The position numbers and the translations under genes are program-made. A DNA stretch of 64,000 nt from Paramacrobiotus metropolitanus (lineage: Eukaryota; Tardigrada; Eutardigrada; Parachela; Macrobiotidae): NCBI RefSeq assembly GCF_019649055.1, contig NW_026570484.1:1-64000 (forward strand). Reading direction: 5' to 3'. The notes under the pieces are model-generated. The model worked only from the letters and a program-made list of their open reading frames with translations, did no database searches and had not been told where the DNA came from. This document shows, in pieces, positions 33,954 through 47,407 of the stretch (the stretch's first letter is position 1; each line of letters begins with the position of its first letter).

Positions 33954-33959
33954 ACGTTC

Positions 33960-34190
33960 TACGCAACGTGTGCGCTGTCCGACCGGAGGCAGGCAGCGAC
34001 CGGATCTAAAAGTGGTGCCATCTCGTCGCGGGGCTACAGTAAATGACCACCATTCGCCAAATGGTGTGGTGCCGTATAGTAACTTTCGTGTTATAGTAAC
34101 TTTAGTGCAATGTAGTGCCATTACCCTAAAGCATAACAGTTACCGGCTACATTGGCACAGCGTGAGAAGCGTGATATCTCACATCGTCCA
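33960..34190. other. Intergenic, homologous to 15.7-15.8 kb
   Basis: The part after about 34080 matches 15725-15800 (GTGCCATTACCCTAAAGCATAACA.TTACCGGCT-type blocks). It marks the left edge of the segment shared by the neighbourhoods of peptidase copies 2 and 4. No gene is seen. Confidence 0.4.
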
Positions 34191-34440
34191 TGCCAGTTTT
34201 TAAGTGTGCAAAAGCGGCAGTTATGTTAATAGGCACAATCAGGCGCCGTTCTTTACTGCGGGTTCTATTAACGTGTCCAGGAACCCAGTTAAAGCTCTGA
34301 GCACACCCAAGAATACTGAACACGACGCCGCTGTCGCGCCGTGCGTATTTATCGGTCAGTATTTACATTATTGCTGGCGGGAACGGACTGTTCGTGCTAC
34401 ACCGAGCGCTACCACCACTGTCCAGTGAACGATGCCCACT
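34190..34440 (-). pseudogene. Second relic last exon of an extra M13 peptidase copy
   Basis: It is decayed exon-10 sequence close to that of copies 8/9: CGTTCTTTACTGCGGGTTC, CAGTTAAAGCTCTGAGC, TTATCGGTCAGTA, CGGACTGTTCGTGCTACAC. The same relic lies at 15.8-16.0 kb, each time just 3' of a longer peptidase copy (2 and 4). Confidence 0.55.
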
Positions 34441-34710
34441 AGGCGAGTAAGTTAGAATTCACGCATGTACCGACGAAATGTAAAACTTTACTAATAATTA
34501 CGACGAAAACTGTTCGAATAACACGGCATAACAACTTTATAAGAAATTGAACATTTCTCTAACAACATAAAACAACGATGGAGAATTTTTTACCAATCAT
34601 TTACCACTGATTTTTTACTGCCGTTTGTCTTCCAGTTTGAGGGCCGTTATACCGTAGCAGCGACACTAACGGAATATTGGGTGCGTCAACACGGTTAAAA
34701 GAAAACCACA

Positions 34711-37700
34711 TTACCATACACGATTTTTTATTTCGGGATTCATTTTACTTCCCAGCGAACAATTAAAGCTTTGCGAAAATTCCGGCACATTGGCCATGGC
34801 ACCGTTAATGCGCCACTTATTAGGCGCGTGGATAGAGGTCAGCAGTTGGAGTCGCTCACTGTTGGGAGAGGTCTTGGAGCAAAACACCTATTGCACAAGT
34901 TCTTCATGCAACGATAACTAACTGCACTGACGCGCTTCCATTAACATACCTGCGCAACAGAAATGAAAAATAGTTGCATAGGTGTGTAGTTCTCCAAACC
35001 CGACGGCACGGGCTGCTTCGTATCGGGCCGTGCCAAGTAACGGGTGTATCCCTGTACGACAAGACCCAATAGTAAAATATAAATTGTGTGGCAATCAAAA
35101 TACCCTCACAGGCTCACATTATCGGAAAATAAGCTACGCAATATGTACGTTGTGTATATGCCATAACACTGTGTTCTAATTGTTTAAATTCAGTGGCTGC
35201 AGAATCTCTCTTGAATATTGTAATCTGAATTGACTGCCTTACTTTAAGCGCTGCTCGGAGTCCACCGTTATCGGCAATATTTTCATCTAATGTCTGTTCC
35301 CCGTTGACCTTTCCCGTGGGCATTGTGTACTTGTCATACTGTTGAACGATGTTTTTGGCGCGGCGCTCGTATTCTTCCCCCGTCTTCTTAGTCCACCACA
35401 GACGGCGCGCTCCCTCGGGATCGAAACTGGCCCCGGTGTTATCAAACCCATGCGTCAATTCGTGTCCGACCAAAAAGCCAATGCCGCCGTAATTTAGGTA
35501 GTGCGGTGCTTCTGCCTTGAAGAAGGGAATGTCCAGAATGCCCGCCAAGATGGCTGAAAGTACCGAGATTTAAATTAAATGTATTAAACAAATTTGTAAA
35601 ATGTGAATAATCTTATAAAATCGACACCATGAATTGATTTCAAAGTGAACCAAATTTGTAAAATTATTGCAAACTCCGTGTTCAGCGCTCCCACGTACTC
35701 AGCTGGTTCTGCGTTTTTGAGTAGTACGCGTTAATTTCAGTGATATCGTCGGTGCTCGCCAGCGGATCATAGCGAATATGTTGCTGTGTGATGGACTGCA
35801 GGTCGCGGACGAGATTGTTTTTCTGCGTCTGCAGGATGCTGCGCAAGAAGGTTGTTTGGATCGTCATCTAAAAATAATTGTCAGCAACCGTTAATCATAT
35901 TGGAGCCGTTACCGCAAAGCACAGAGCAGCTAGATACAGTGGTGAAATGCGCATCGACAGCCGACGTATTTGACAGCATGATATCCGGATACGCTACGAT
36001 CTCCTGAATGGCCGTCAGTTTCTTTATGGCTCCATCGTACGTTGCTTTGTCCATCCACGTCGCTTCATCAAGGAGCTCTTTAAAACCGGCATGAATGTCG
36101 TTGACCATCATCGTTGCCTGTAAGTATCAAACATGTGACATGTTTTGCATTTTTACGGTTTCAAATTTAGAGTGACCTTACAACACGACCGGCAAATCGT
36201 ACCGATGAAACGAAGGGTAAGACATTGTGGCAACTTATCAGCAACTGACCTTTTCTTTCAGATCTTTAGGTAGAATATCTCGAACATATAATGCGCCCAG
36301 CGCTAGTGGCATGGTGTTCTTAATGACATCCAAGCATTTACTCTCGATATTTATGCGAGAATTATCAACAATATCTCGATATTCACTAGACAGATACTGC
36401 AATACACTGTAGATGAGTTTGAAGCTGATGTAGTTGGCCATGCGGCGGCGACCCTCCGCTCCCTGATTCTCCAGCTCGGCCAGTTTATCGTCTAGTTTAT
36501 TCCAGTACCGCAAGGTCGGCACAATGATGATAGTGTCATCTGTGATAACTTCTGACCGGTTGGCCACGGCGAAGTACGCTTGCAGATACCCGGTGATGTT
36601 GCGCAAGATGCCGGAATTAAATTCATAGTGCTTCTTGAACGTCTTCAGGGTGAACTTATTCAAGTAGATGGTGTCATTTTCCTTCTCCACGGCGGTCAAC
36701 GTTTCCTGTGATCAATATTATTACGATAAATGTAGTTTTTGTTTCAAAAAATAACGAAAAGTTTGAAAACGGCTTAATCCAAAAACGTTTCACCTTCGCC
36801 AAAAATAACTCAAGCTGCACAATGTCCGTGATGTTGGGCGATAGCAGTGTCACGTTGTGCGACCCTTTATTGTCGCGTGTTAACAATTTGGTGGCATTGG
36901 TGATGCCATCGACATACTGTTCGGTGAAATATTCGGCCTCGTCTTGGTCCAGCAGAACATCAGCGTTAGCGAATGGTTTCATGGCATCCAACATAACCCG
37001 GTTGATTGTCGGCTGCTCCACATCAGATAGAATGCTAACCATGAAAAAGGGATCGTTGCCAAAGAAGTGGTTCTTAACCAGCACATCGAACACGTCGAAC
37101 TTGGATGCATCCCAGTCGGGTGATATCATCGGCCAGCCGCCGTTAAATTCGTTCAGGATTTTGATTATCGGAGTACCTCGTAGCTTTTCGATCTCACCTG
37201 TTTATAAGCCATTAATTCGATTTGTTTAGCATCACACCTCCGTTACCAATGTTCAATGGATGAACGAAAAGCTGATAATGCGATATACAGTATCTTCACC
37301 TGTGTTGAGGCACTGCTTGTACAGATCTTTCATCTTTTTCTCAGCTTCAAATGTTGGACCCGCGGGTGTTACGTCTCCCTTCAACAGTTCTGCAAAACAA
37401 AAATAAGGTCTGAACCGGCAACATTTGATCTAGGAACGAAAGTAATGCCACCTACTTTTTAGGATGGCTCGGGTTTTGTTGTTCAGTTTTAGGACCTCGC
37501 TCGTTGCTTGTTTTTGGGCTTTGATCCATTTCCCGCAGCTGAACTGGTAGAAATCGTCGCAAGGATTGACACCGGTGTCGATCCGGGTGAGAAACTTTGC
37601 GGCTATCAGAAAATAGTAGTTAAGAATGTAACATAGCCTGGTGTGTCTGATAAGTGCCATAAAACCCCCCAGAACAAGGAAGCGTTTCCCCATTACCCTG

Positions 37701-38018
37701 TTTTTCTTAGTTCTGTCGTGAAACAAAAATGAAAAAAGCCTACTACTATACAGTACAACTTCCGTTTAGCCTGTTAATCCGTGCTGCAGGCTGTTGCAGG
37801 CGAATTACAAAATCAATAGAAGGTTTTGAAAATCGGAACCAACCTATTTCCTTGCAGTCCGGAATCTGACAGGCTGTCGTTTCTTTATCGGCTAGCGACG
37901 ACTGTGACAGAATTGTTTTATTGGTCTGTGGGTCGTCTGAGTAGCGCGAAATGCAGCCTGGCCAGAGCAGTGAAAGAAGTCCGAAGGATACAGAAAAGCG
38001 CACTACATACTGCAACAT
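34711..38018 (-). CDS. M13 (neprilysin-like) secreted metallopeptidase, copy 4
   Basis: Exons: 37844-38018, 37456-37602, 37300-37389, 36794-37197, 36250-36705, 35938-36117, 35699-35867, 35243-35553, 34950-35051, 34711-34887. They give 736 aa, with all phases and splice sites consistent. Signal peptide [20 protein letters not shown]. Motifs: [50 protein letters not shown]. The first residue after Trp-Phe at the start of exon 10 keeps its Cys (VFC). C terminus NRVW. The donor after exon 8 follows TTAAA rather than TTAAG. No defect is seen, so an active enzyme is expected. Confidence 0.93.
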
Positions 38019-38771
38019 GATGCAGCCGGTATTTTGCTGTCTGAATCTCGCATAAGTCGTGGCGGAATAACGTGAAACAATGCAAGCCGATTGCTGAAGA
38101 GGTTTTTCTTGCTTTAGTAAGAAGGAAGTACGTCTAGCGCCGTTTCCTTCAGGCGAGTACTGTGGTAGTTATCAATAGGCCAGGTACTGAAAGCGACGTG
38201 CATTAAATTTTGCTAACATGTTTCATATACTCAGTGCATTTACTGTAACTTGAGGCAGTATTGTGCAGTGTGCACGCTAACCTACTCAAACCAGGCATTT
38301 ATCATTTGTGACTGCTTCGTTTTGCAACCGCTTGTTTAAGGTTTGCTCTTGGTAATGCTTTATGAGAAACGAAAATGGTGGGTTAAATAGGTAGTAGCTG
38401 TTCGTCATGGAAAACGATAGCAGTTAATCCCTCGGAAGAATCTCGTTTGCCGTTTTACAACTGATATTATTTTATCCGAAAATGTATAAGATGTGTTACA
38501 GAAGTCAAATTCCGGGTGACCACAGTCCGACAAAAACGCATCGTGTCGTATTATTTTGGGCTCACATTAAACTACTTAAACCAAAGAAGTAAAACCAATA
38601 ACAAATCATGAATATCACTAATTCCCTTAACAATACGCATGAAGCATCACTCAAGAAATTCTCGGGGTTGAAAAAGACAAATTTTCTTTCAGTTCGTTTT
38701 GTCAATTTAATGCTTACAGTAACGATAATAATGTAGCACAACTTTCAGCATTCAGAGAAAATCCAGCCGAA

Positions 38772-41700
38772 TTACCACACACGATTCTTAATCTTGGGAT
38801 TCATTTTGCTTCCCAGCGAGCAGTTGAAGCTCTGCGCAAATTCCGGCAAGTTGGACATGGGACCATTGACGCGCCACTTATTGGGTGAATGGTAATCAAT
38901 CAGCAGATAAAGTCGTTCCTTGTCTGGATCGATTTTCAAGCACCATACCTAATGCAAAAGTATGAAGATATAATTATTAATAAATTTAGCCCACGCTCTT
39001 TTGCGTCAACGCACCTGCGCGGAAGAAAGGAAAAACAGTTGCATGGGAGTGTAGTCCTCCAATCCCGGCGGCAGGAGTTCTTTGGTATCGGGACGTGCCA
39101 AATAGCGGCTGTATCCCTGTACGAATACGTAAAACTAATACGGAAATACAACCAGCATGGAGACGACATCACGGACGTACTTAATATGAAACAAAATAAG
39201 TGCGCTGTAGTTTCTAATTTGCATCAAGCGCAGTGAGATACTGCAATAAGCCTGCTATAAGCCTTCGTCAGGAGCTGCTTTTGACGCCTTAAACAGAGTT
39301 ATGGCAGACTTTTCCAATTTCACCAATGCAATATCAGCAATTTTTCCAGTGGGGATCGATCTACCCCTTGTGCAATATTGTGGTTAACAACCGCTGTATT
39401 ATACAGCGCATAATCTCTCCGAAATTCTAAATGCATCAGTCTTTACAAATATAACTTCCATATTGATGTACGCATACCTTAAGCGCGGTACGCATACCTG
39501 TACGCATACCTTAAGCGCGGCCCTGAGACCGCCATTATCTGCAATAGCGGCCCTGAGACCGCCATTATCTGCAATATTTTCTGTCAGTGTCAGCTCTCCG
39601 TTGACCTTTCCCGTGGGCATTCTATACTTGTTGTATTGCTGTGCGATGCTCTTGGCACGACGCTTGTACTCGTCGAACGTCGTGTTGGTCCACCACAAAC
39701 GGTGGGCGCCGTTGGGGTCGTAATTGGCGCCGGTGGTATCGAATCCGTGCGTTATTTCGTGCGCGATAATGTAGCCGATGCCGCCGTAATTCAGGTACTG
39801 CGGCGCCTCCGCCTTGAAGAAGGGAATGTCCAGAATGCCTGCCAGGAGAACTGCCAACACCGACGTAGCAATTGAGCATAAAGGTATTATAAAATCAAAA
39901 GTGCACTTGGAAGTTAAAGGCATCTAAATTTATAAAACAAAGGCGAATTTGATTTATTGCGAAACAACGTACTCAGCTGATTTTTATCTGTTGAGTAGAA
40001 CGCGCCAGGGATAGTGATATCGTCGGTGTCCTTCAGCGGATCATAACGAAGATGGGGCTGTGTGATGGACTGAAGGTCGCGGATGAGATTGTTTCTTTGC
40101 GTCTGCAGGATACTGCGCAAGAAGGTCGGCTGGATCGTCATCTAAACACAATTTTCAGCAACTGTTATTCTGAATTTGGCTCAAATGTCGCGGTTTCCGA
40201 AGCAGCATCAGATACATACTGTACCGTGGCAAAATACGAATCAATAGCTGACGTATTTGTAAGCATGATATCCGGGTACGCGACAATCTCTTCAATTGCC
40301 GCCAGTTTCTTTATAGCTCCTTCGTATGTGGTTTTGTCCATCCACTTCGCTTCGTCTAAAAGTTCTTTAAATCCGACATGAATATCGTTGACCATTAACG
40401 TTGCCTGCAAGTATGATTTAATTAATCAGTTTAGGTTGATAATGCCACACGGCACTAAATTGTGCCGATGAAGGGAAACGCAAAGAATATCTGGCATGAC
40501 GGACCTTTTTCTTCAGATCCTTCGGTACAACATCGCGAACATAGAGCGTGCCCAGCGCCAGCGGCATGGTGCTTTTAATGATGCTCATACATTTGTCTTC
40601 GATGCTAGACGGATTTTCGACAATATCTCGATATTCTTTGGACAGATACTTGAGTACACTGTAGATGAGTTTGAAACCGATGTAATTAGCCATGCGGCGC
40701 CGGCCCTCCACTCCCTGTTTCTCTAACTCGGCCAGCTTTTGATCCAGTTTGTCCCAGTAGCGCAGTGTCGGTACAATGACAACAGTGTCATCTGTAATGG
40801 CAGTTGTTTGGTTGGCCACGGCAAAGTAGGCTTGCAGATATCCGGTTATGTTGCGCAAGATTGTCGACTTAAATTTATGGTGGTTCTTGAAGGTCTTCAG
40901 GGTGAATTTGTTCAAGGTAATGGAGTCATTTTTCAACTCCACCGCGGTCAGCCTTTCCTGTGTTCAAGTTTTATATCATCAAAACTTAAATCTTTTATGC
41001 AAAACAGAAAGCTTTATAAACGATTTAATGCATATATATTTCACCTTCCCCAAAAACACCTCGAGCCGCGCAATATCTATGATCTTGGGCGACAGCACTT
41101 CGGTGTTTTCCGGCTGCTTATTGTCGCGCAATAATAACTTGGCGGCATTGTTAATGCTTGCCAAATAATCCATAGTGTACTTTTCTGCCATAACAGGGTC
41201 AAGGAGAATGTCGGTGTCGGCAAATGGTGTCATGGAATCCAACACAACGCGGTTGATTGTTGGCTGTTCCGCATCCACGCCAACGCTGACCGAAAAGAAA
41301 GGATCGTTGCCAAAAAAGTGGTTTTTAACCAGCACGCCAAAGACGTTAAACTTGGATGCATCCCAGTTTGGAGTAATCATCGGCCAGCCGCCGTTGAATT
41401 CGCTCAGGATCTTTATAATTGGAGTACCTCGTAGTTTTTCGATCTCATCTAATAAAAAGCCATTTATTTCTCAGATGTTTTGCTGCTAGTCAGAAATGTT
41501 TTCTTGATATTCTTTACGGTAGATGAGCATAACGGGATAATACTACAGAACAACTTCACCTGTGCTGATGCACTGCTTGTATAGATTTTTCATCTTCTTT
41601 TCGGCTTCAAACGCTGGTCCGGCAGGTTTGACATCTCCCTTAAGAAGCTCTTCAAAACGAGAAGAATTTCTGAACTCGTAACCTTTGCTCCTAAGAGGAG

Positions 41701-42375
41701 GAAAGATGACCGCCTACTTTTGACCACGCCTTTGTTTCTCTCGTCTACTGTTCGGAACTCGCCCACTTGGTCATTCTTTGCTTTGATCCATTTCCCGCAG
41801 CTATACTGGTAGAAATCGTCGCAGGGATTGACAGTCGTATCGATTCGGCTGAGAAACTTTGCGGCTTAAAAACGAATAACAGTAACAATCCCAAGTAGGT
41901 TTTGTGTGGCCGCTGAAAATCGCTTTACCCTATGCGCAAAACGTTCAGATTAAGCTTCAAAGCTCTAATTAAACTTTGCGGGATAGCCGCAAATCTGCAC
42001 TTATGCTTTAGCAGGGTAATAAATGAGCGTGGCCACTGTACAATAATTTATATGAATTCCCTTCAGCTCTGATTATAAAACCAGAGACGCAAAACTAAGT
42101 TAAATTGGGCAATTTAGTCATCCGTAATGCAACTAGAATCCGCGAATGAGTTAATATAAGAATAAAATTTTAAGACCACGGCATATTTTGAGTGAAAATT
42201 GAAACCAACCTATTTCCTTGCAGTCGGGAATCAGGCAGGCTTTTTTATCGGCTGGCGACGACTGTGATGAATTTGTTTTCTGGGCTTGTGCGTCGTCTGA
42301 GCCAGATGCAGTGTGCAAAATCCAGCCTGGCCATAATAGTGCCAGCAGTCCGACTGGTACAGAAAACTGCAACAT
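38772..42375 (-). CDS. M13 (neprilysin-like) secreted metallopeptidase, copy 5, with altered active-site surroundings
   Basis: Exons: 42210-42375, 41718-41864, 41560-41649, 41045-41448, 40505-40957, 40225-40404, 39973-40141, 39510-39850, 39015-39116, 38772-38948; 742 aa, open throughout. HEITH (as AHEITHGFD) and ENIADNGG are intact. Two oddities stand out. The conserved substrate-binding Asn of the NAxY loop is Gly (GAFY). Exon 8 also carries an in-frame 30-bp tandem duplication that repeats [10 protein letters not shown] directly after the third zinc ligand, and the splice-donor sequence is partly duplicated beside it. The enzyme may be altered in specificity or inactive. Signal peptide MLQFSVPVGLLALLWPGW. 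C terminus NRVW. Confidence 0.9.
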
Positions 42376-42791
42376 GCTGCAGCTGGTAGTTTGCTGCCGA
42401 ATATTGATTGAAAGCAGTCTCGGAAATTGTAACAGCAATGCAAAGAAAATGCTGAAGAATTTTGCCTTTTTTTAGCAGGAAGGAAGTATGTCTAGCACCA
42501 GTTCCTTCGGGCAAGTGTCACCAACAAAGCAGGTACTGACAGTCCCTACATTAATTGCTTAAATTTTCTATTAGTCACTATGCAGCATAAATTTAATTAG
42601 TGCATTTGACTTGGGGCAATATTGCGCATACTGCGCTACGTAATCTAACCATGCAAACTTATCGGTTTCGCGGATTCTTGGTCTGCTTGTTACTTATGCT
42701 TTGCTCACGGTGCGGAGGCAGAAGTAGGCACATGTCGTGATAACTTTTGGAATAGCAAAGAATACGTTACAGATTGAAAAAAACTACAATG

Positions 42792-42948
42792 TAGGACTAA
42801 ATGGTCGCATAGCCCCATACCCAGCATTCTGTACGCAAGCGGTGCAGTGCACTTGTACGAAACGGATATTTTGAACTCAGTCGTACAGTGCACTGCGCTG
42901 CATTCGTACTGAATGTGGAGATGTTGGGTATGCGACCATTTTGTCCTA
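42792..42948. mobile_element. Tiny MITE-like foldback, 157 bp
   Basis: Ends TAGGACTAAATGGTCGCATA and, inverted, TAGGACAAAATGGTCGCATA match at 19 of 20 positions. A second inverted pair containing GCAGTGCAC lies inside. It is non-coding, in the spacer between peptidase copies 5 and 6. Confidence 0.65.
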
Positions 42949-42990
42949 AGCTGTAAAGCCGTTAACTACAAAATGGTGCAATACTTCGTT

Positions 42991-43080
42991 CCCTGCTATT
43001 CTCAGCTATTCCCGGCTATTTTTAGCTATCCTTTGCTATTCTCGGCTGTTCTTTGCTGTTCTCAGCCATTGCTCCCCGAG
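42991..43080. repeat. 10-bp-period minisatellite
   Basis: About eight to nine imperfect units of the form CTATTCTCAG / CTATTCCCGG / CTGTTCTTTG follow each other at an exact 10-base period. This is close to one DNA helical turn, with T-rich tracts in phase. Confidence 0.7.
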
Positions 43081-43510
43081 CATTACTTAATTGCCCGACA
43101 TGATATAATTATGTCAATTTAATTCAAAATCTGCATAGAAAATGTCCAGCAGAACAGCATTGCGCTGCGCTAACACCCAAAATCCATACGTACAGATACT
43201 CTGTATATGGAATATTTTGCAACAGGTTACTCCATAAAGCCTGTAAATATCGGTGAATGATAATAATTCTGACACGAAGTACGTTAAATTGAAGCATAGC
43301 CGGCTTCTATACAATGGACGTAAATTTAATTCAACAACTCCAATAATTCCAGTAACAGCATACGTCAAACAATTTCAGAAAATCGTTCACTTTCGATTCC
43401 ATTATCTATTGTTTTTTTTTGTTTTGCATGTTTTAAACTGTTGCAGCAGCGATTTGCATGGTGTTCTAATGGCATGGTCCATTTAAAGAAGGGAAAACTG
43501 CTTTGCCAAG

Positions 43511-46500
43511 TTACCACACACCATTCTTTGTCTTGGGATTCATTTTGCTTCCCAGCGGGCAGTTGCAGGTTTGTGCGAATTCCGGCATGTTGGACATGGG
43601 ACCGTTGACGCGCCATTTATTGGGCGCATGCTCATCGGTAAGCAGATAAGTTCGCTCCCTGTCCGGAGTGGTCTTGAAACACCATATCTAACGCAAACAC
43701 AATATGTGCAGCGATTAATTAGCTTTAGTGCGCTGACGGTCGTTTGCATCAACACACCTGCGCGGCGGAAAGGAAAAACAGTTGCAGGGGAGTATAATTC
43801 TCCAAACCCGACGGCACAGTTTCTTTGGTATTGAGGCGCGCCAAGTAGCGGGTGTATCCCTGTGCAATACGAAAATCACAAACTGCATGACTGTCAAAAT
43901 TAAGTACTCAGGTTGAAATTAAAATGGCATGCTACAAACGGAACTTTATTGTTACAAGTGTCGCTTAATTCCGACTTCCTGGTTAACCTAACCTTAAGCG
44001 CTGCTCGGAGACCACCATTATCGGCAATATTCTCCCCCAGTGTCAACTGCCCGTTGACCTTTCCCGTGGGCATTCTGTACTGATTGTACTGTTTGAGGAT
44101 GCCTCTAGCGCGCTTTGTATACTCTGCCAGCGTCTTGTTGCTCCACCGCAGACGACGAACGCCCTCGGAGTCATAGTTGGCGCCAGTATCATCGAACCCG
44201 TGCGTCACCTCGTGTCCGATGTAGTAGCCAATAGCGCCGTAATTAAGGTACTGCGGCGCCTCCGCCTTGAAAAAGGGAACGTCCAGAATGCCCGCCAGAA
44301 TGACTGCCAGCAACAGAATTTTAATTAAATTTGTTAGCTGGATTAATAAATTTAAAAAACCGAAAGTACATATAAATTAAACTTATAAAGTCAAACTATC
44401 GCAGGAGTTCTGTGCGTTCACGTACTCAGCTGATTCTTCCCTGCTGAGTAGTATGCGTTGATGTTTGTAATGTCTTCAGTGTCCTTCAGCGGATCGTAAC
44501 GAAGATTGGGCTTTGTGATGGACTGCAAGTCGCGGATGATATTGTTTTTCTGCATCTCCAGAATACTGCTCAAGAAGGTCGGCTGGATCGTCATCTGTAA
44601 TGCATTATTTCCAGTGAGCAAAGCGTACGTTGTGGAAACGGAGCAAACTACCGTGGTGAAGTAAGAATCAATAGCCGACGTATTGGTCAGCATGATGTCA
44701 GGGTAGGCGGCGATCTCTTGGACGGCCGCCAACTTCTTTACGGCTGCATCATACGTCGGTTTGTCAATCCATTTGGCGGCATCGAAAAGCTCTTTGAAAC
44801 CGGCATGAATGTCGTTGACCATCAACGTTGCCTGCACAAGTTTTGCATTTCAGTGGAGAACGACACTTCAACACGGTAGGATAATTTTGCAGAGTATAAG
44901 TAAAGGTCGTGAATAATTAGCTTGGACTGACATTCTGCTTCAGATCTTTGGGTACAACATCCCGGGCGTACAGCGTGCCCAAAACCAGCGGCATGGTGCT
45001 CTTAATGACATCCAGGCATGTGTCCTGGACACTGCTGGAGGAAAAGCCGACCAAGCTCTGATATTCCTTGGACAGATACTTCAGTACAGTGTAGAGGAGT
45101 TTATAGCCAACGTAGTTAGCCATGCGGCGGCGACCCTCCGCTTCCAGCTTCTCGAGCGCGACCAGTTTGTCATCCAGTTTATTCCAGTAGCGCAAGGTCG
45201 GCACAATGACGATAGTGTCATCGGTGATGACTTCTGACCGGTTGGCCACGGCGAAGTACGCTTGCAAATACCCGGTGATGTTGCGCAAGATGGCGGACTT
45301 AAATTTGTGATGGTTCTTGAAGGTTTTCAGGGAGAATTTGTTGAGATAGATAGTGTCGTTGTTCATCTCCTCCCCGGTCAACCGTTGCTGTAGTCAAACG
45401 ATTATACGAATTGCAAATTTTTTATGCGGCAAAAAAGCGGAAAATGGTTTCACCTTTCCCAGAAACAGTTCTAGCTGCACGATATCCGTGATATTGTGCG
45501 ACAATTTCGCCACATCCTGAGGTTGTTTAATGTCGCGCTGTAATAATTTCGTGGCCTTTGTGATACCATTCTTAAACGTTCGGGTGAACGGTTCTGCCTC
45601 CTCATCATCAAGCAGAACGTCAGTGTCGGCGAATGGTGTCATGGTATCCAACAGAACCCGGTTGATTGTCGGCTGTTCCACATCCACATTAACGCTAACC
45701 GAAAAGAAGGCATCACTGCCAAAAAAGTGGGTTTTAACCAGCACGTCGAACACGTTGAACTTGGATGCATCCCAGTCTGGCGTAATCATCGGCCAGCCGC
45801 CGCTGATCTCGTTCAGGATGTTGACGATAGGAGTGCCTCGCAGCTTTTCGATTTCAGCTGTCAATAAGTCATTTATAGATTATTTGTAGCGTTTTATTCG
45901 GCGCGATAGCCAATTAACATAACAAGAAGCCCGCGCTGATAGACACCATTACTATTCATTAGGATAGCAGAAGAACACGAATATTACGAAGTTTCCTCAC
46001 CTGTGTTGATGCACTGCTTGTACAGGTCTTTCATCTTTTTTTCGGCTTCAAACACTGGACCGGCGGATTTCACATCTCCATTAAGAAGCTCTACAAAGCG
46101 AGAGAAAATCATGAACAGATAAGACAAGATTTAGGAGAGAAGAAGGAAGCATACTTTTGAGGACGGCTCGGGTTTTGTCGTTTAATTTCAAGAACTCGCT
46201 CGCTTCGCCTTTCTGCGCTTTCATCCATTTGCCGCAGCTAAACTGGTAGAAATCGTCGCATGGATTGACACTGGCATTAATCCGACTGAGAACTTTTTCG
46301 GCTAGAACCAAATTAATAGCTTTTAATGCAGCATTTAATTTAGGATTTTCTGGGCTGTTAACAGCCACAGAATCATTTTACCCTTCCGGCAAAGCACTTA
46401 AGTCAAACGATCAAACGATTAGGTTAGCCGCAAACGAAACTTTTTGCTTTTGGCGGGTGAATAGGAAAACGTGGCAACATTACCACGTTTTTTTCAGCTC

Positions 46501-46828
46501 TGATTATGAACCGGAAAACGCGCTTATTTTTGGGATGAATAACTCGCTTAATTGAATCCGTCTTGTGGTTGTCGGCGAGTGGATGAGAAATCAGTAGGAA
46601 TTTTTTGCGAAAATCGGCAGTTTAAAATGAAAGTTAAAACAAACCTATCTCCTTGCAGGCTGGGGTCTGGCAGACTGCCGCCTTGGCATCGGCTGGCGAT
46701 GGCTGTGACGAACTGGGGCTTTTGGCCGTTGCTTTATCTGAGACAAAGGCGAGGCGCGCAATGCAGCCTGGCCATAGTAGTGCCAGTAGTCCGACCGATA
46801 CTGAAAAACTGACGGTAAATTGCAACAT
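43511..46828 (-). CDS. M13 (neprilysin-like) secreted metallopeptidase, copy 6
   Basis: Exons: 46645-46828, 46155-46301, 46001-46090, 45454-45857, 44932-45387, 44652-44831, 44426-44594, 43993-44303, 43758-43859, 43511-43687; 739 aa. Signal peptide MLQFTVSFSVSVGLLALLWPG. Motifs [41 protein letters not shown]. Exon 8 carries RLRWSNKT where siblings have RLWWT.KT. C terminus NGVW. Exon-intron structure is identical to copies 1, 4 and 7, so expression as an active secreted peptidase is likely. Confidence 0.93.
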
Positions 46829-47407
46829 GCTGCAGCCGGTATTTTTGCTGCTCCAATCTCACAGGCCGCGGCAGAAAAAAATAAAGCGGTGCTAACCTGA
46901 AGAATTTTCCTTGCTTTAGTAGGAAGGAAGTGTTATGCCGATTTCTTAAGGCGATTTTTGTGGTCCCCATCAATGGAGCCAGTACTTAAGCCATTAGGTC
47001 CATTTGCTGACATTTACTACAAAGCATGTCGATTGATGCATTTTCCCTGGGGCATTTTTGAACGCTAAGTTGCTGAAACCAGGCAATAAAGTTACTGAAA
47101 GACTTTCTGAGATTTTGTTGGCTTTGGGATCCGTTGTTTACGTATTTCTCGGTAATAAGATAAGCGATATGGTGCGCTACACACCCTACTTTCTGTTTAA
47201 AGTACAGATGCAATGAGAATTAATCCAATGGATAACAGCCAAACATAAAATGCGTCAAACAACGAAACAAAAATTTTCCTTCAGACATTAACCTCCGATT
47301 TTTTTCAGTTTGTCTTGCCAGTTTAATGACATTAGTATTGCAACCTTGCAACCAACCAAATGGTAATAGAACACGGTATGCATCAGGCAGAGGAAACAAA
47401 ACTGCTT

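Noticed and set aside
42991-43080. CRISPR-like array
   Set aside because: Units are contiguous imperfect 10-mers with no spacers, in a eukaryotic genome.
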